A stretch of 64,000 bases of DNA from Gordonia sp. PDNC005 (GCF_016919385.1 NZ_CP070351.1:1798001-1862000); one strand, 5' to 3'; positions 32,142-43,797 are shown, counted from the stretch's first letter. Notes: a model not told the origin generated them from the sequence alone. Numbers and translations: made by a program.

Positions 32142-33553
32142 CGCAGCCACATCCGCGGCTCGCCGTTGTCGTCCTGTGCGCCGCCGGCATCGTCGTCGCA
32201 CTGATGCAGACGATCATCGTCCCCCTGATTCCGAGCCTCCCCACGCTGATCCACACCTCGGACAACAACTCGTCGTGGGCGCTGACGATCACCCTGCTGG
32301 TCGGGGCCGTCGGAACCCCGATCGCGGGACGTCTCGGAGACATGTTCGGCAAGCGACGAGTCCTCATCGGCAACATGCTCGCTGTGACCCTCGGCTCCGT
32401 CGTCTGCGCGGTGTCGACCAGTCTCATCCCGTTCTTGATCGGCCGCGGCCTGCAAGGCATCGGGATCGGCACCATCGCGGTCGGCATCAGCATCATGCGT
32501 GACATCGTTCCTCCCGCGCGTCTCGGCTCGTCGGTCGGCACGATGAGCGCATCACTGGGGGTGGGAGGCGCCCTCGGCCTGCCCTTCTCGGCGATCATCG
32601 CCCAGCACATCAGTTGGCACGCCCTCTTCTGGATCAGTGCTGCAACAGCCTTGGCTTGCGGGTTCGCGATCCTCGCCTATGTTCCGGAGAGTCCGTCCAT
32701 CGCGGGCGGCCGGTTCGACGCCGTCGGCGCACTCGGCCTCGCCGCCGTGCTGACCTTCATCCTGCTCCCCGTCTCGAAGGGAGCGGCGTGGGGCTGGTCG
32801 AGCCCGATCACCGTTGCCGGATTCGTGGCATTCGCGATCGCCGTCGTGCTCTGGTGGCGATACGAACGACGAACCGCCAATCCCCTGATCGACCTCGACA
32901 CGCTCACCAGTCGACCGATCCTGCTGACGAACATCGCCTCCGTGGCGACGGGTTTTGCGTTCTACGCGATGCAGATGGCTCCGATCCAGATCCTCATGGC
33001 ACCCGAAGACGCGCCGGCTGGACTGGGTATGAGCATGGTGCAGGCGAGTCTCATCCTGATGCCTACCGGACTGGTGATGTTCGGGTTCTCGTACGTGAGC
33101 GCGTGGCTCACCCGCCTCCGAGGCGCACGAGTGTCGCTGGCGACGGGCGGGCTCGTGATCGGTGCAGGCTACATCGTGTTTCTCGTGATGCTCCTCGGAC
33201 CGTGGGCCATCGCCTGGTGGTGGATCATCGGCTCGAGCGGCCTCGTCGGCGCGGGCCTCGGCATCGCATACTCGGCGATGCCTGCGCTCATCATGCAGGT
33301 GGTACCGGTGAGCCAGACCGGTGAAGCGAACGGCGTCAACGCCCTCATGCGCTCGGTCGGCACAGCGGCCGCCACCGCGGTCGTCGGCATGGTCCTCACA
33401 GCGTCGACGGTCGCGGTCGCCGGCCACCACGTCCCCACGGTGGCCGCGTACACCACCACCACCGCGATCTGCATCAGCGTCTGCCTGGTCGCCTTCGTGA
33501 CCGCCATCGCGATCCCGAAACGCACACCACTCCACATCGACGAGATCGTTTAG
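32138..33553 (+). CDS. MFS transporter, 14-helix DHA2-like drug/proton antiporter
   Basis: A 471-residue membrane protein with about 14 helices. Motif A is seen as GRLGDMFGKRRVLIGN, and motif C-like glycines lie in SLGVGGALGLPF. It is probably a proton-coupled exporter. The frame is open far upstream (31181), but that part is the HSL gene in another frame; ATG 32138 overlaps its stop. Last gene of the operon, ended by a strong bidirectional hairpin. Confidence 0.88.
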   Translation: MTQPHPRLAVVVLCAAGIVVALMQTIIVPLIPSLPTLIHTSDNNSSWALTITLLVGAVGTPIAGRLGDMFGKRRVLIGNMLAVTLGSVVCAVSTSLIPFLIGRGLQGIGIGTIAVGISIMRDIVPPARLGSSVGTMSASLGVGGALGLPFSAIIAQHISWHALFWISAATALACGFAILAYVPESPSIAGGRFDAVGALGLAAVLTFILLPVSKGAAWGWSSPITVAGFVAFAIAVVLWWRYERRTANPLIDLDTLTSRPILLTNIASVATGFAFYAMQMAPIQILMAPEDAPAGLGMSMVQASLILMPTGLVMFGFSYVSAWLTRLRGARVSLATGGLVIGAGYIVFLVMLLGPWAIAWWWIIGSSGLVGAGLGIAYSAMPALIMQVVPVSQTGEANGVNALMRSVGTAAATAVVGMVLTASTVAVAGHHVPTVAAYTTTTAICISVCLVAFVTAIAIPKRTPLHIDEIV

Positions 33554-33572
33554 CCCACCCGGCCCCGAGAGC

Positions 33573-33613
33573 ACAAGAGCGGGCCCACCCGTGAAGGGTG
33601 GGCCCGCTCTTGT
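33573..33613. terminator. Strong bidirectional terminator, 18-base stem
   Basis: Arms 33573-33590 and 33596-33613 are perfectly complementary around a GTGAA loop; the stem is GC-rich with A/T-bearing outer ends (ACAAGAGC/GCTCTTGT). It separates the convergent MFS and isocitrate dehydrogenase genes. Confidence 0.92.
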
Positions 33614-33628
33614 CGGCTTCGACGTCGG

Positions 33629-35863
<2,235 letters not shown>

Positions 35864-36244
35864 GGTTGCAGCCTCTTCTGATCGTCGTCGTTCTTGTGGA
35901 ACTCGTTGCTATCGCTGACATTGTCCCGCCGAACGTGACCTAGTGCGCGCGGTCCCGGGAATTGCGAGGCAGCACACACAGCGATCGGCCACTGACCTGG
36001 ACTGCTTGCTGTATACAGCAGTTCGGGTCGTCTGGTGGGACGGTTTTCTTTCGATCGGCCGGTGTGACCCGGCGATTCGGGGCGCTCGGCGGAGTGGTTG
36101 TCCGTCTCCCGCTTCGGGATTCATTCTAGCTATGCCGTTGTGGTCGAGCCGCCCGGCACTCGCGGAACCGACACCTGGCCGATGTCGTCCGGGTGGAGAG
36201 GGGGTCGATATTCTCGTGTGGAGACCCGTCGTCGAAGGAGCCCG
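35864..36244. other. 381-base divergent promoter region
   Basis: No gene is supported. It must hold the promoters of icd (minus) and the OYE/DUF1345/LysE operon (plus). The clearest signal is a 14-base palindrome at 36007-36020. The rest has no obvious hairpin or repeat. Confidence 0.6.
36007..36020. promoter_or_regulatory. 14-base perfect palindrome TGCTGTATACAGCA
   Basis: Perfectly symmetric with a GTATAC core, as in GntR/HutC-type operators. It also contains TATACA readable as a -10 on both strands. It lies between icd and the OYE operon; no GntR gene adjoins. Confidence 0.5.
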
Positions 36245-37330
36245 ATGTCAGCGCCGTCCGAACCGCTCACGTTCACGCGTGGCCCTGTATGGAGAAACCG
36301 AGTCGCACTCGCTCCGTTGACGAACCTGCAGAGCGGCCCCGACGGCGTGCTGAGCGACGACGAATACACATGGCTCACCCGGCGTGCCGAAGGCGGGTTC
36401 GGCCTGGTGATGACGTGTGCGGCTTTCATCAACACGCAGGGCCACTCGTTCCCAGGACAGTTGGGCGCATCCGAGGATGGACATCTCGCAGGCCTGACCA
36501 GGCTGGCGGACGGCCTACGCGCCGCAGGTGCGGTCTCATCACTCCAGTTGCAGCATGGGGGACGCCGAGGCGATCGTGCACTGTCGGACGATCTCGTCGC
36601 GCCTTGGGACGATGAGAAGTACGGTGCCTCGGCGTTGACCACCGACGGCGTGGAGCGGGTCGTCGACGACTTCGCGACAGCTGCGCGCCGCGCCGAACAG
36701 GCCGGTTTCGACGGTGTTGAGATCCATGGTGCACACGGGTACCTGATCGCGCAGTTCCTCGACGGGCGAAGCAACACTCGCACCGACCGGTACGGCGGCA
36801 GCGCTGACAACCGGTTTCGCGTGGTCCACGAGACCATCGCCGCCATTCGAGCCGCGACCGGACCCGATTTCCAGCTCGGCCTGCGACTCTCCCCCGAGCG
36901 GTACGGGATCGTGCTCGACGAGGCCCGCGAACTCGCCGCACAGGTGCTGGCCGACGGCGCCATCGACTACCTCGACATGTCGATGTGGGACACGTTCAAG
37001 GTGCCCCACGGTGACGAGCCCGGCAGCCGACCGCTGCTCGATGTCTTCACCGAACTTCCGCGCGGCGACGTCCGCCTCGGTGTTGCCGGCAAGATCCTGA
37101 CCGCCGCGCAGGTTCGCGAGTGCCTCGAGCGAGGCGCCGACTTCCTGCTCGCCGGCACGGCGGGCATCCTTCATCATGACTTCCCGAGGCGCGTGGTCGA
37201 CGACCCCGACTTCGCCGCCACCCATCCGAAGCCTGCGTCGCATTTCGTCGCCGAATCGGTCGGACCGTCGTTCCTGGACTACCTGTCGACCAATTGGGAC
37301 GACTTCGTCACCGTCGACGGCGTTCGGTGA
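36245..37330 (+). CDS. Third Old Yellow Enzyme-family oxidoreductase
   Basis: A 361-residue NADH:flavin oxidoreductase. The active-site His pair is H161/H164 with Y166 (HGAHGYLIAQFL); LQLQHGGRRG (100-109) and DRYGGSADNR (181-190) are family loops. It is more distant from the two OYEs at 127 and 2137, which share their own distinctive segments. ATG 36245 follows AAGGAG. The stop overlaps the next GTG by four bases, so it is coupled to a DUF1345 membrane gene. Confidence 0.88.
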   Translation: MSAPSEPLTFTRGPVWRNRVALAPLTNLQSGPDGVLSDDEYTWLTRRAEGGFGLVMTCAAFINTQGHSFPGQLGASEDGHLAGLTRLADGLRAAGAVSSLQLQHGGRRGDRALSDDLVAPWDDEKYGASALTTDGVERVVDDFATAARRAEQAGFDGVEIHGAHGYLIAQFLDGRSNTRTDRYGGSADNRFRVVHETIAAIRAATGPDFQLGLRLSPERYGIVLDEARELAAQVLADGAIDYLDMSMWDTFKVPHGDEPGSRPLLDVFTELPRGDVRLGVAGKILTAAQVRECLERGADFLLAGTAGILHHDFPRRVVDDPDFAATHPKPASHFVAESVGPSFLDYLSTNWDDFVTVDGVR

Positions 37331-37992
37331 TCGATCGGGACGACGTCGCTGCGGGCGTCGCCACCGCCGCCGACCTCATCGTGGTGGTGCTCGCCTTGGT
37401 CAGCCTGGTCGCCGAGAACTTCTACGCGCTGCTGGCGTGGGAGATCGCGGCAGCGTTGTACCTCCTCTGCACCGGTGTGGTGATCCGCCGCCGGGTCCGA
37501 CGCGGGACCTCCGATCCGCGCACCGGGTTCCTCAGCCGGCTGTCGTGGATCGTTCCGTTGGCGACGAGCCTGGCCGGAGTCAACGCCGCCGTCGTCGCGC
37601 TTCTGGGGCAGTCGTACGCGGAGAAGTATGCGGACAGCGCCGGATCGGCCGCCCTGTTGGGTGTGGCCGGCATCGTCCTGTCCTGGCTTCTTCTGCACGT
37701 GGCGTTCATGCACATCTACATGAGCCGCTACAGCGCGTCAGCGGCTCCCGCGCTGTCGTTCCCCGAGGATCGCGATCCCGATCACGACGACGTCCCTGCG
37801 CGGGAGCCGGGCTATCCGGAGTTCGTCTACTTCGCGTTCACGATCGGCACCACCTTCGCGACGTCCGACGTTGAGGTCCGCACACGGCGGATGCGGTCCG
37901 CCGTCGTAGTGCACAGCACGTGGAGCTTCTTCTACAACGCGCTCGTCGTCGCGGTGGCGTTCCAGGTGCTGCAACGCTTCGCGACCCTGTGA
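37327..37992 (+). CDS. DUF1345-family membrane protein
   Basis: A 221-residue protein with about five membrane helices. It has the DUF1345 end region (YFAFTIGTTFATSDVEVRTRRMR, in part, then HSTWSFFYNALVVAVAFQVL), which is distantly like ion-channel pore helices. Function unknown. GTG start inside the OYE stop (GTGA), and its own stop overlaps the next GTG in the same way. Confidence 0.82.
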   Translation: MIDRDDVAAGVATAADLIVVVLALVSLVAENFYALLAWEIAAALYLLCTGVVIRRRVRRGTSDPRTGFLSRLSWIVPLATSLAGVNAAVVALLGQSYAEKYADSAGSAALLGVAGIVLSWLLLHVAFMHIYMSRYSASAAPALSFPEDRDPDHDDVPAREPGYPEFVYFAFTIGTTFATSDVEVRTRRMRSAVVVHSTWSFFYNALVVAVAFQVLQRFATL

Positions 37993-38609
37993 CGGCGTCC
38001 ACCTGGTGGGCACTCCTCGGTGCGTGCCTGCTGATCAGCTTCACACCCGGCGCAGGGGCGGTCAACACGATGACCAACGCGCTCAATGTGGGCTTCCGAC
38101 GCTCGATCTGGGGCATTCTCGGCCAGCAGGCCGCGCTGCTCGTTCAGTTGGTGATCGTCGCCGCCGGCCTCGGCCTGGTGATCGCCGGATCGCCGACCGC
38201 GTTCGACGTCATCCGCTACTGCGGTGCCGGGTACCTCGTCTATCTGGGTGTTCGGCAGATCCTCGCCGATCCGTCCGCAGACGACGAGGGCGTCGAGAGT
38301 CCCGCCGATGAGAGCGGCCTCTCGATGTTCGTCCGCGGTCTCTGGGTGAACCTGCTCAACCCGAAGGCGATCGTTTTCCTGCTCGCCTTCATCCCCGGGT
38401 TCGTCGTCGCCGACGGCGATCTGTTCGCCCAGTACGGACTCATCGGATTGACGATCGTCGCTGTCGACATGATTGTGATGTGGTTGTTCTTCGCGCTCCT
38501 CGGACGCGCGTTTGCGCGCATCACGTCGACGCCCCGCGCTCGTCGACGCCTGAACATCGCCTTCGGCCTGCTCTTCATCGGAGTCGGCGTCATGCTCGCG
38601 CTCATGTGA
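37989..38609 (+). CDS. LysE/RhtB-family exporter
   Basis: A 206-residue six-helix exporter of the LysE superfamily: SFTPGAGAVNTMTNALNVGFRRS at the start (in part), GAGYLVYLGVRQI, and NLLNPKAIVFLLAFIPGFV, the conserved NPK helix. It exports amino acids, homoserine lactones or similar small molecules. GTG start overlaps the DUF1345 stop. The OYE may act on a compound handled by this exporter, which is inference from coupling. Confidence 0.85.
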   Translation: MTASTWWALLGACLLISFTPGAGAVNTMTNALNVGFRRSIWGILGQQAALLVQLVIVAAGLGLVIAGSPTAFDVIRYCGAGYLVYLGVRQILADPSADDEGVESPADESGLSMFVRGLWVNLLNPKAIVFLLAFIPGFVVADGDLFAQYGLIGLTIVAVDMIVMWLFFALLGRAFARITSTPRARRRLNIAFGLLFIGVGVMLALM

Positions 38610-38659
38610 GGCCGCACCACGCGGCGGGCCGTGCCGAAGCGATGCGGTGACTGCGCGAT

Positions 38660-39394
38660 CTAGTCTCGCGCTTCGACAGTCGCGAGATACTCCTTGATCT
38701 CCTGTTCGCGCGCGTCATCGAGAGCGCGGTCGAGGGCGGCGTAGGCGTTGGTCGTCGCCGAGGATCGCATGGTGGCGAGGAGGTCCGTCACCCACTCGAC
38801 CTCGTCCGGCGTGGACGGAAGCCAGCCGACGCCTTCTCTCCGAACGATCTCGTCGCGCGCGCCCGACATCAGCACTCGAACGGCGTCGGCGAGACGATCG
38901 GTGAACTCGCGGTGAACTCCGATCAGGGTGCGCAGTTCCATCCCGCGCTCGACGAGTCGACCGAGGTTCTTCAGGATGTGGTCGTCGACGGCACGCACCC
39001 GCGACGACCCGCCGACGCGTGTGACGATCCGCGCGTCGACGAGTGCGTCGAGAGTCTCGGCGTCGACCGGGCCGAGCACGCGTTCCAACTCGTCATGCGT
39101 GATCTCGTCGGGCCGCCGTTGCGCCCACCGGAGATCCAGCAGATCCGGCAGATCGAGGGCCTCGGCGACCATCGCACGAGGGTTGGTGAGAAACGTACCG
39201 ATGTGCTTGAGCGTGAAGCCGTTGCTCAACAGCCGGTTGATCGCCCGCAGGTTCGCCAGGTGACGCTCGGTGTAGATCGCAACACGCCCCCGGCGCAGGG
39301 GCGCGGGCAGAAGCCCACGCTCCTGGTAGCCGCGAATGTTGCGCGTGGTGGTGCCGGATGCCCGCGCGAGGTCGTCGATCCGGTACTCGGTCAT
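38660..39394 (-). CDS. MerR-family regulator at the end of a mymA-like operon
   Basis: A 244-residue protein with an N-terminal MerR helix-turn-helix (YRIDDLARASGTTTRNIRGYQ, in part 4-24) and wing (RRGRVAIYTERHLANLRAI). The long C-terminal helical part has no Cys, so it does not sense metals through thiols; it may bind a hydrophobic ligand. It starts nine bases after the monooxygenase stop and is therefore the last gene of the five-gene unit from 43779. Likely controls that unit through the dyad near 43798. Confidence 0.85.
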   Translation of the reverse strand: MTEYRIDDLARASGTTTRNIRGYQERGLLPAPLRRGRVAIYTERHLANLRAINRLLSNGFTLKHIGTFLTNPRAMVAEALDLPDLLDLRWAQRRPDEITHDELERVLGPVDAETLDALVDARIVTRVGGSSRVRAVDDHILKNLGRLVERGMELRTLIGVHREFTDRLADAVRVLMSGARDEIVRREGVGWLPSTPDEVEWVTDLLATMRSSATTNAYAALDRALDDAREQEIKEYLATVEARD

Positions 39395-39403
39395 CGCACG
39401 AAC

Positions 39404-40900
39404 CTACCCGGACATCACCGGAGTCGCGACAGCCGCCGCGTCGGTGTGCACCAGGATTCGGTAGTCCTGCAGGTCGACTTCACGGAGTTGATTCGCGTAC
39501 TGGGTCGCGAAGCCGGGGAACATCGTCGCGTTGAAACCGTCGTCGGTGAGATACCAGCTCTGGCAGCCTGAGTTCCACGTCGTCGACTGGAGCCGACGTT
39601 GGATGTCCTCGTTGTACTCCGCCTGCACGTCCGCGCGAACATCGAGGGCCTTCCACCCATTCGCCTCGACCAGCCCGATGGACTCGGTCAAGTAGTCGAT
39701 CTGCGCCTCCATGTAGACCAGCGCCGAGTTGTGGCCCGGGCCGGAATTCGGTCCGAACGTCACGTACAGGTTGGGGTAGCCCGACACGGCGACGCTGCGG
39801 TACGCGTACGCACCGCCCGACCACTCGTCGGCGAGGACTCGCCCTCCGATGCCCGTGACGGGGAACGGTGTGCCCTGCTTGCCGACCTCGAACCCCGTTG
39901 CGAAGACGATGCAGTCGAACTGATGCTCTATCCCCTCGACCGTGCGGATGCCCTTGGGCGCGATCCGGGCGATCGGCCAGGTCACGAGCTTGCAGTTGTC
40001 CTTCTGCAGGGCCGGGTAGTAGTCGCTTGTCATCAACAGTCGTTTGCAGCCTGCCGAGAAGTCGGGCGTCAGCTGACGCCGCAGCCACGGATCCTTGACT
40101 GTCAGGCGCAGGTTGAGTCGGCTGATCGCTTCAACGACGCGGGTGATCGGACTGTCCCAGACGAGGCCGAGTGCCATCGACTCGTGGCCCCAGTACCAGG
40201 CCGAACGCGCCAAGGACTGGGCACCGGGAACGTGCCGATAGACGGACTTGGCGAACTCTCCGGTCTCCACGTCGATGCGTGGAAGGACCCACCCGGCGGT
40301 GCGCTGGAAGACCTTGACCGAGCCGGCCTGCTCGACCAGGTGAGGCACGATCTGGACGGCGCTGGCGCCGGTCCCGACCACAGCGACCTTCTTGCCCGCG
40401 AAGTCGTAGTCGTGATCCCATCGTGCGCTGTGCACGACGTGCCCCTCGTAGTCCTCCAGACCCTTGATGTCGGGCAGGGACGGATTCGCGAGCGGGCCGG
40501 CCGCCATGATCACCGAGCGTGCGCGGACCGCACGACGACGCCCGGCGAACCGGATAGTCCACTCCCCGGTCTTCTCGTTGTATTCGAGACCGGTCACCTC
40601 GTGGCCGAACTTGATGTGCCGCGCGACGTCGAAGTCGGCGACCATCGAATCGATGTAGTCGAGGATCTCCGCACTGCCCGAATAGGTGTGCGACCAGTCG
40701 GGATTCTGCGCGAAGCTGTAGGAGTACAGGCGCGACGGGATGTCGCATGCGGCGCCCGGGTAGGTGTTGTCCCGCCAGGTGCCCCCGACTCGCTCGCCTC
40801 GTTCGAAGACGACGACGTCGTCGATGCCCTTCTGCTTGAGGCGGATGGTGGCGCCGATGCCCGCGAACCCGGCGCCGATGACTGCAACTGCGATTGTCAT
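39404..40900 (-). CDS. Flavin-containing (Baeyer-Villiger-type) monooxygenase, MymA-like
   Basis: A 498-residue FAD/NADPH monooxygenase. The first Rossmann motif is GAGFAG (9-14), and the second is VVGTGASAVQIVP. Between them YEGHVVHSARW resembles the FxGxxxHxxxW fingerprint with Tyr in place of Phe. Residues such as GGTWRDNTYPGAACDIPS mark the class. It oxidises a ketone, thioether or fatty-type substrate. Neighbours (esterase, SDR, diiron protein) match the mymA (Rv3083) setting, where the enzyme modifies envelope lipids under acid stress. Confidence 0.9.
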   Translation of the reverse strand: MTIAVAVIGAGFAGIGATIRLKQKGIDDVVVFERGERVGGTWRDNTYPGAACDIPSRLYSYSFAQNPDWSHTYSGSAEILDYIDSMVADFDVARHIKFGHEVTGLEYNEKTGEWTIRFAGRRRAVRARSVIMAAGPLANPSLPDIKGLEDYEGHVVHSARWDHDYDFAGKKVAVVGTGASAVQIVPHLVEQAGSVKVFQRTAGWVLPRIDVETGEFAKSVYRHVPGAQSLARSAWYWGHESMALGLVWDSPITRVVEAISRLNLRLTVKDPWLRRQLTPDFSAGCKRLLMTSDYYPALQKDNCKLVTWPIARIAPKGIRTVEGIEHQFDCIVFATGFEVGKQGTPFPVTGIGGRVLADEWSGGAYAYRSVAVSGYPNLYVTFGPNSGPGHNSALVYMEAQIDYLTESIGLVEANGWKALDVRADVQAEYNEDIQRRLQSTTWNSGCQSWYLTDDGFNATMFPGFATQYANQLREVDLQDYRILVHTDAAAVATPVMSG

Positions 40901-40913
40901 GTGTCTGTGGTCC

Positions 40914-41837
40914 TCAGGCAGCCGGCTCGTAGGTGAGTTCCTGCGACCACGACGGTGTGCGGTGGACGAGGTCGAACGGGATGTACGACGTCACCTTGAC
41001 CAGCGAATCGGCGACCAGGTGGTACGGGACGTTCTTCCGGTCGATCACCCAGCTGCCGTGCATCGCGACCACCTGGAACATCGGGAGACGGCGCACGTAC
41101 TCGGACCTCTCGCCGACGGCGCGGTACTTCCGCATGGCGCCGTAGAGCTTCTCCTCGTCGACGCCCATCGCCACGATGTTGTCGCGCATCTTGTTCAGCA
41201 GAGGCATGTAGCTGAGGAAGCCGACCATCAGCGACGGCTTCACCCAGCCGCCGACGAAGTCGGCGGTGCGCTTGCGGAGATCGGCGTGGCCGAGGATCTC
41301 CATGACCTCGTAGTCGACGGCGAGGTGACGCGACTCGTCCGAGTTGATGTGACGGAACACCTCCTGGGCCACCGGGTCCTTCACCTCGTCGGTGATGAAC
41401 TTGATGAGCGCTCCGTCGAGCGCGACCTCGAGCATCGGGATCACGGTGCCGAGGAACGACAGCGACATCCCGTCGGAGTACTTGTCGAGCCAGTTGATGA
41501 TCAGTTGCACGTTGACGTTCGGCGACGGGATCTCATCGTTCTCGAGCATTCCCCACCGACGCATGAGGGCGAGTTCGGCGTTCGCATGCTTCTGCTCCTC
41601 GGCGTGGAAGTGCTCGTAGATCGACTTCAGAGTCGGGGTCGGGGCCTTCTTGGCCATCGCCGCGAATCCGCGGGCGCCGACGTTCTCGATCCACATGAGG
41701 TCCGAGAGGAACGGCTTGAGCTTGGCGTGGAGCTCCGGTTCGATGAGTTCCGCGCCCGGCGCGTCCCAGTCGATGTCGGCGAGCGCCCACTGACGGTTCT
41801 TGATCATCGCAAGCATGCGATCGAGGTCCATGGCCAT
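40914..41837 (-). CDS. Ferritin-like diiron protein
   Basis: A 307-residue all-helical protein with a complete diiron carboxylate set: E51, E81-x2-H84 (AEEQKH), E137 and E168-x2-H171 (DESRH). The spacing suits a ferritin-like four-helix bundle as in AurF or fatty-acid desaturase/oxygenase proteins. It may hydroxylate, desaturate or deformylate a lipid-like substrate. ATG 41837 follows AAGGA. It sits between the SDR and the monooxygenase gene, 13 bases before the latter. No such protein is in the M. tuberculosis mymA operon to my knowledge. Confidence 0.75.
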   Translation of the reverse strand: MAMDLDRMLAMIKNRQWALADIDWDAPGAELIEPELHAKLKPFLSDLMWIENVGARGFAAMAKKAPTPTLKSIYEHFHAEEQKHANAELALMRRWGMLENDEIPSPNVNVQLIINWLDKYSDGMSLSFLGTVIPMLEVALDGALIKFITDEVKDPVAQEVFRHINSDESRHLAVDYEVMEILGHADLRKRTADFVGGWVKPSLMVGFLSYMPLLNKMRDNIVAMGVDEEKLYGAMRKYRAVGERSEYVRRLPMFQVVAMHGSWVIDRKNVPYHLVADSLVKVTSYIPFDLVHRTPSWSQELTYEPAA

Positions 41838-41887
41838 GATGTGTGTCCTTAAGTCGTGACGAGAGTGAGAGCCTGTGACCGGCCGCG

Positions 41888-42772
41888 TCAGCGGCGGTCG
41901 GCGGGTTCGGCGGCGTCGGTCTCCAGGGGCGCGACCCGTCCCAGAAGTCCCGCTCCCCAGGTGTAGACGCTGGGAATATGACGTTTCAGGTGCCAGATGA
42001 CGTTGGCGTCGAATTGGGGGACGACGTAGAGCCGTCCAAGGTCGTTCGCATCGAGGGTCGATGCTGCGACGCTGGCCGGCGACATGCCGGTGAGTTCCAT
42101 GAGGCGTCCGGCGAGGCCTTGTCCGGCGTCGGTGATCCGGCCGTCGCGGGCGACGTTGGTCTTGACGAACGTGGGGCACAGGACCGTCACATTCACACCG
42201 CTGCCGCTCATCTCAGCCGACAGGGTCTCCGACAGGGACATGACACCGGCCTTGCCGACGTTGTACGGGCCCATGGCCGGTGCCGCGGCGAATCCGGCAG
42301 CCGACGCGACGTTGATGATTCCGCCGTGGCCGGTGGTTCGGAGCATCGGCGCGAACGTCTCACACCCGTGGATGACGCCCCACAGGTTGATGCCGAGAGC
42401 CCAGTTCCAGTCGTCCATGCCGATCGCGCCGACGGCCTTGCCGCCGATGCCGACACCGGCATTGTTGATGACGAGCGTCGGCGGCCCGTCGAACTCGCGG
42501 ACGGCGAGGTCGGCGAGTTTCGCCACGTCGTCGCGGATCGAGACGTCGCAGACCGCGGCGACGGCGCGACCTCCGATACGGGTGATTTCACGGACCGTGT
42601 CGTCGGCGCGTGAGCCGTTGATGTCGGCGCACACGACGTGGCCACCGCGCTTGGCGAGTTCGAGTGCAAACGCGCGGCCGATTCCGCTGCCCGCGCCGGT
42701 CACGACCGCTTTCGCGTTGTGACTGCGCCTGTTGCGGACGAATGTGGACAGCACTGAGTCGATGCCGAACAT
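41888..42772 (-). CDS. Short-chain dehydrogenase/reductase, SadH-like
   Basis: A 294-residue SDR. The cofactor motif is VTGAGSGIG (about 24-32), followed by NNAG and the catalytic S-Y-K with YNVGK (in SAAGFAAAPAMGPYNVGK). The C-terminal extension past 240 is typical of SadH (Rv3085)-type enzymes of mymA operons. It interconverts an alcohol and ketone, suited to feed a Baeyer-Villiger enzyme. ATG 42772 overlaps the stop of the esterase by one base. Confidence 0.9.
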   Translation of the reverse strand: MFGIDSVLSTFVRNRRSHNAKAVVTGAGSGIGRAFALELAKRGGHVVCADINGSRADDTVREITRIGGRAVAAVCDVSIRDDVAKLADLAVREFDGPPTLVINNAGVGIGGKAVGAIGMDDWNWALGINLWGVIHGCETFAPMLRTTGHGGIINVASAAGFAAAPAMGPYNVGKAGVMSLSETLSAEMSGSGVNVTVLCPTFVKTNVARDGRITDAGQGLAGRLMELTGMSPASVAASTLDANDLGRLYVVPQFDANVIWHLKRHIPSVYTWGAGLLGRVAPLETDAAEPADRR

Positions 42773-43779
42773 CAGGCGACTCCTTCCGTGGTGGTGGTGG
42801 CTGTATGTGTGGCGATAGACGCGCGCAGTGCGGTCGCGACGAAGTCACGGATTCGGAGCAGAGCGGCGTCAGCGTCGGGCGTCAGACGCGGAAGTGCCTG
42901 GAAGACGTGCATCTGACCTGGCCACACCTCTAGTTCGGCCTTGCCTCCGCGCGCGTTGACCTGAGCCACGAAATGCCGGGAATCGGCGGAGAGCATCTCG
43001 GCGCCGCCCGCCTGCACGAGCATCGGCGGAGCGTCTGCCGCGGCGCGGTAGTCGAGTTCGAGCCTGCGGTCAGCCAGATCGGCGCCCGTTGTGTACAGGT
43101 CGACCAAGCGACGGGCCGCGGCGGCGGTGATCATCGGGTCGCGGCGACGACGTTCCTGCTGCGCGGATAACCCGAACGTCAGGTCGACGACCGGTGACAA
43201 GAGGACGGCGGCAGCGGGTCCCGGCTCACCGTCGGCCGCACGATTGAGCACAAACGCCCCGGTCAGATGCCCGCCCGCGGAATCGCCCGCGATGATCAGG
43301 TTCTCCGGTTTGTATCCGCGGTCGAGCATCCACTGCCACGCAGTGTCGACATCGTCCGCAGCGGCCGGGAACCGGTGCTCGGGTGCGAGTCGGTAGTCGG
43401 GCACGAAACAGGGCAGGCCCAGGACGGCAGAGAGCCTGGCGACGAAACTGCGGTGCGTGCTCGGTGAGCACATCATGTACGCGCTGCCGTGGAGGTAGAG
43501 GACTGCGGATTCGCTGCGACGATCGACGCCGGGCCCGTACACCCACTCGCCCACCACACTGCCGTCACGGACCTGGACCACGGATGCGTCCCGCGGCATC
43601 CGACCGGCGGCGCCCATCAGAGCGGCGATCAGCCCGCGCGACACAGCGACACCCGCTGCGCTCGTCCCGATGAATCCGGTCACAGAGCCGACGCCGACTC
43701 GAGTGATCAGTGCGTTCAGTCGGGTACGTGCCGCCGCTGTTGCGGGCACCCGAGGGGCGGGCACGGTGAGTTCAACCAT
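42772..43779 (-). CDS. LipR-like alpha/beta-hydrolase esterase
   Basis: A 335-residue HSL-family esterase with nucleophile S167 in AGDSAGG, DYRLAPEHRFPA before it and a late His near MHVF. The oxyanion motif is HGSAY (97-101) instead of HGGG, an unusual form. First gene of the mymA-like unit. A promoter is visible: TTGACA, 17 bases, TGTCAT, with the ATG about nine bases after the -10, so the transcript may be almost leaderless. Confidence 0.87.
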   Translation of the reverse strand: MVELTVPAPRVPATAAARTRLNALITRVGVGSVTGFIGTSAAGVAVSRGLIAALMGAAGRMPRDASVVQVRDGSVVGEWVYGPGVDRRSESAVLYLHGSAYMMCSPSTHRSFVARLSAVLGLPCFVPDYRLAPEHRFPAAADDVDTAWQWMLDRGYKPENLIIAGDSAGGHLTGAFVLNRAADGEPGPAAAVLLSPVVDLTFGLSAQQERRRRDPMITAAAARRLVDLYTTGADLADRRLELDYRAAADAPPMLVQAGGAEMLSADSRHFVAQVNARGGKAELEVWPGQMHVFQALPRLTPDADAALLRIRDFVATALRASIATHTATTTTEGVA

Positions 43780-43797
43780 TTCTCGATGACACCACCA

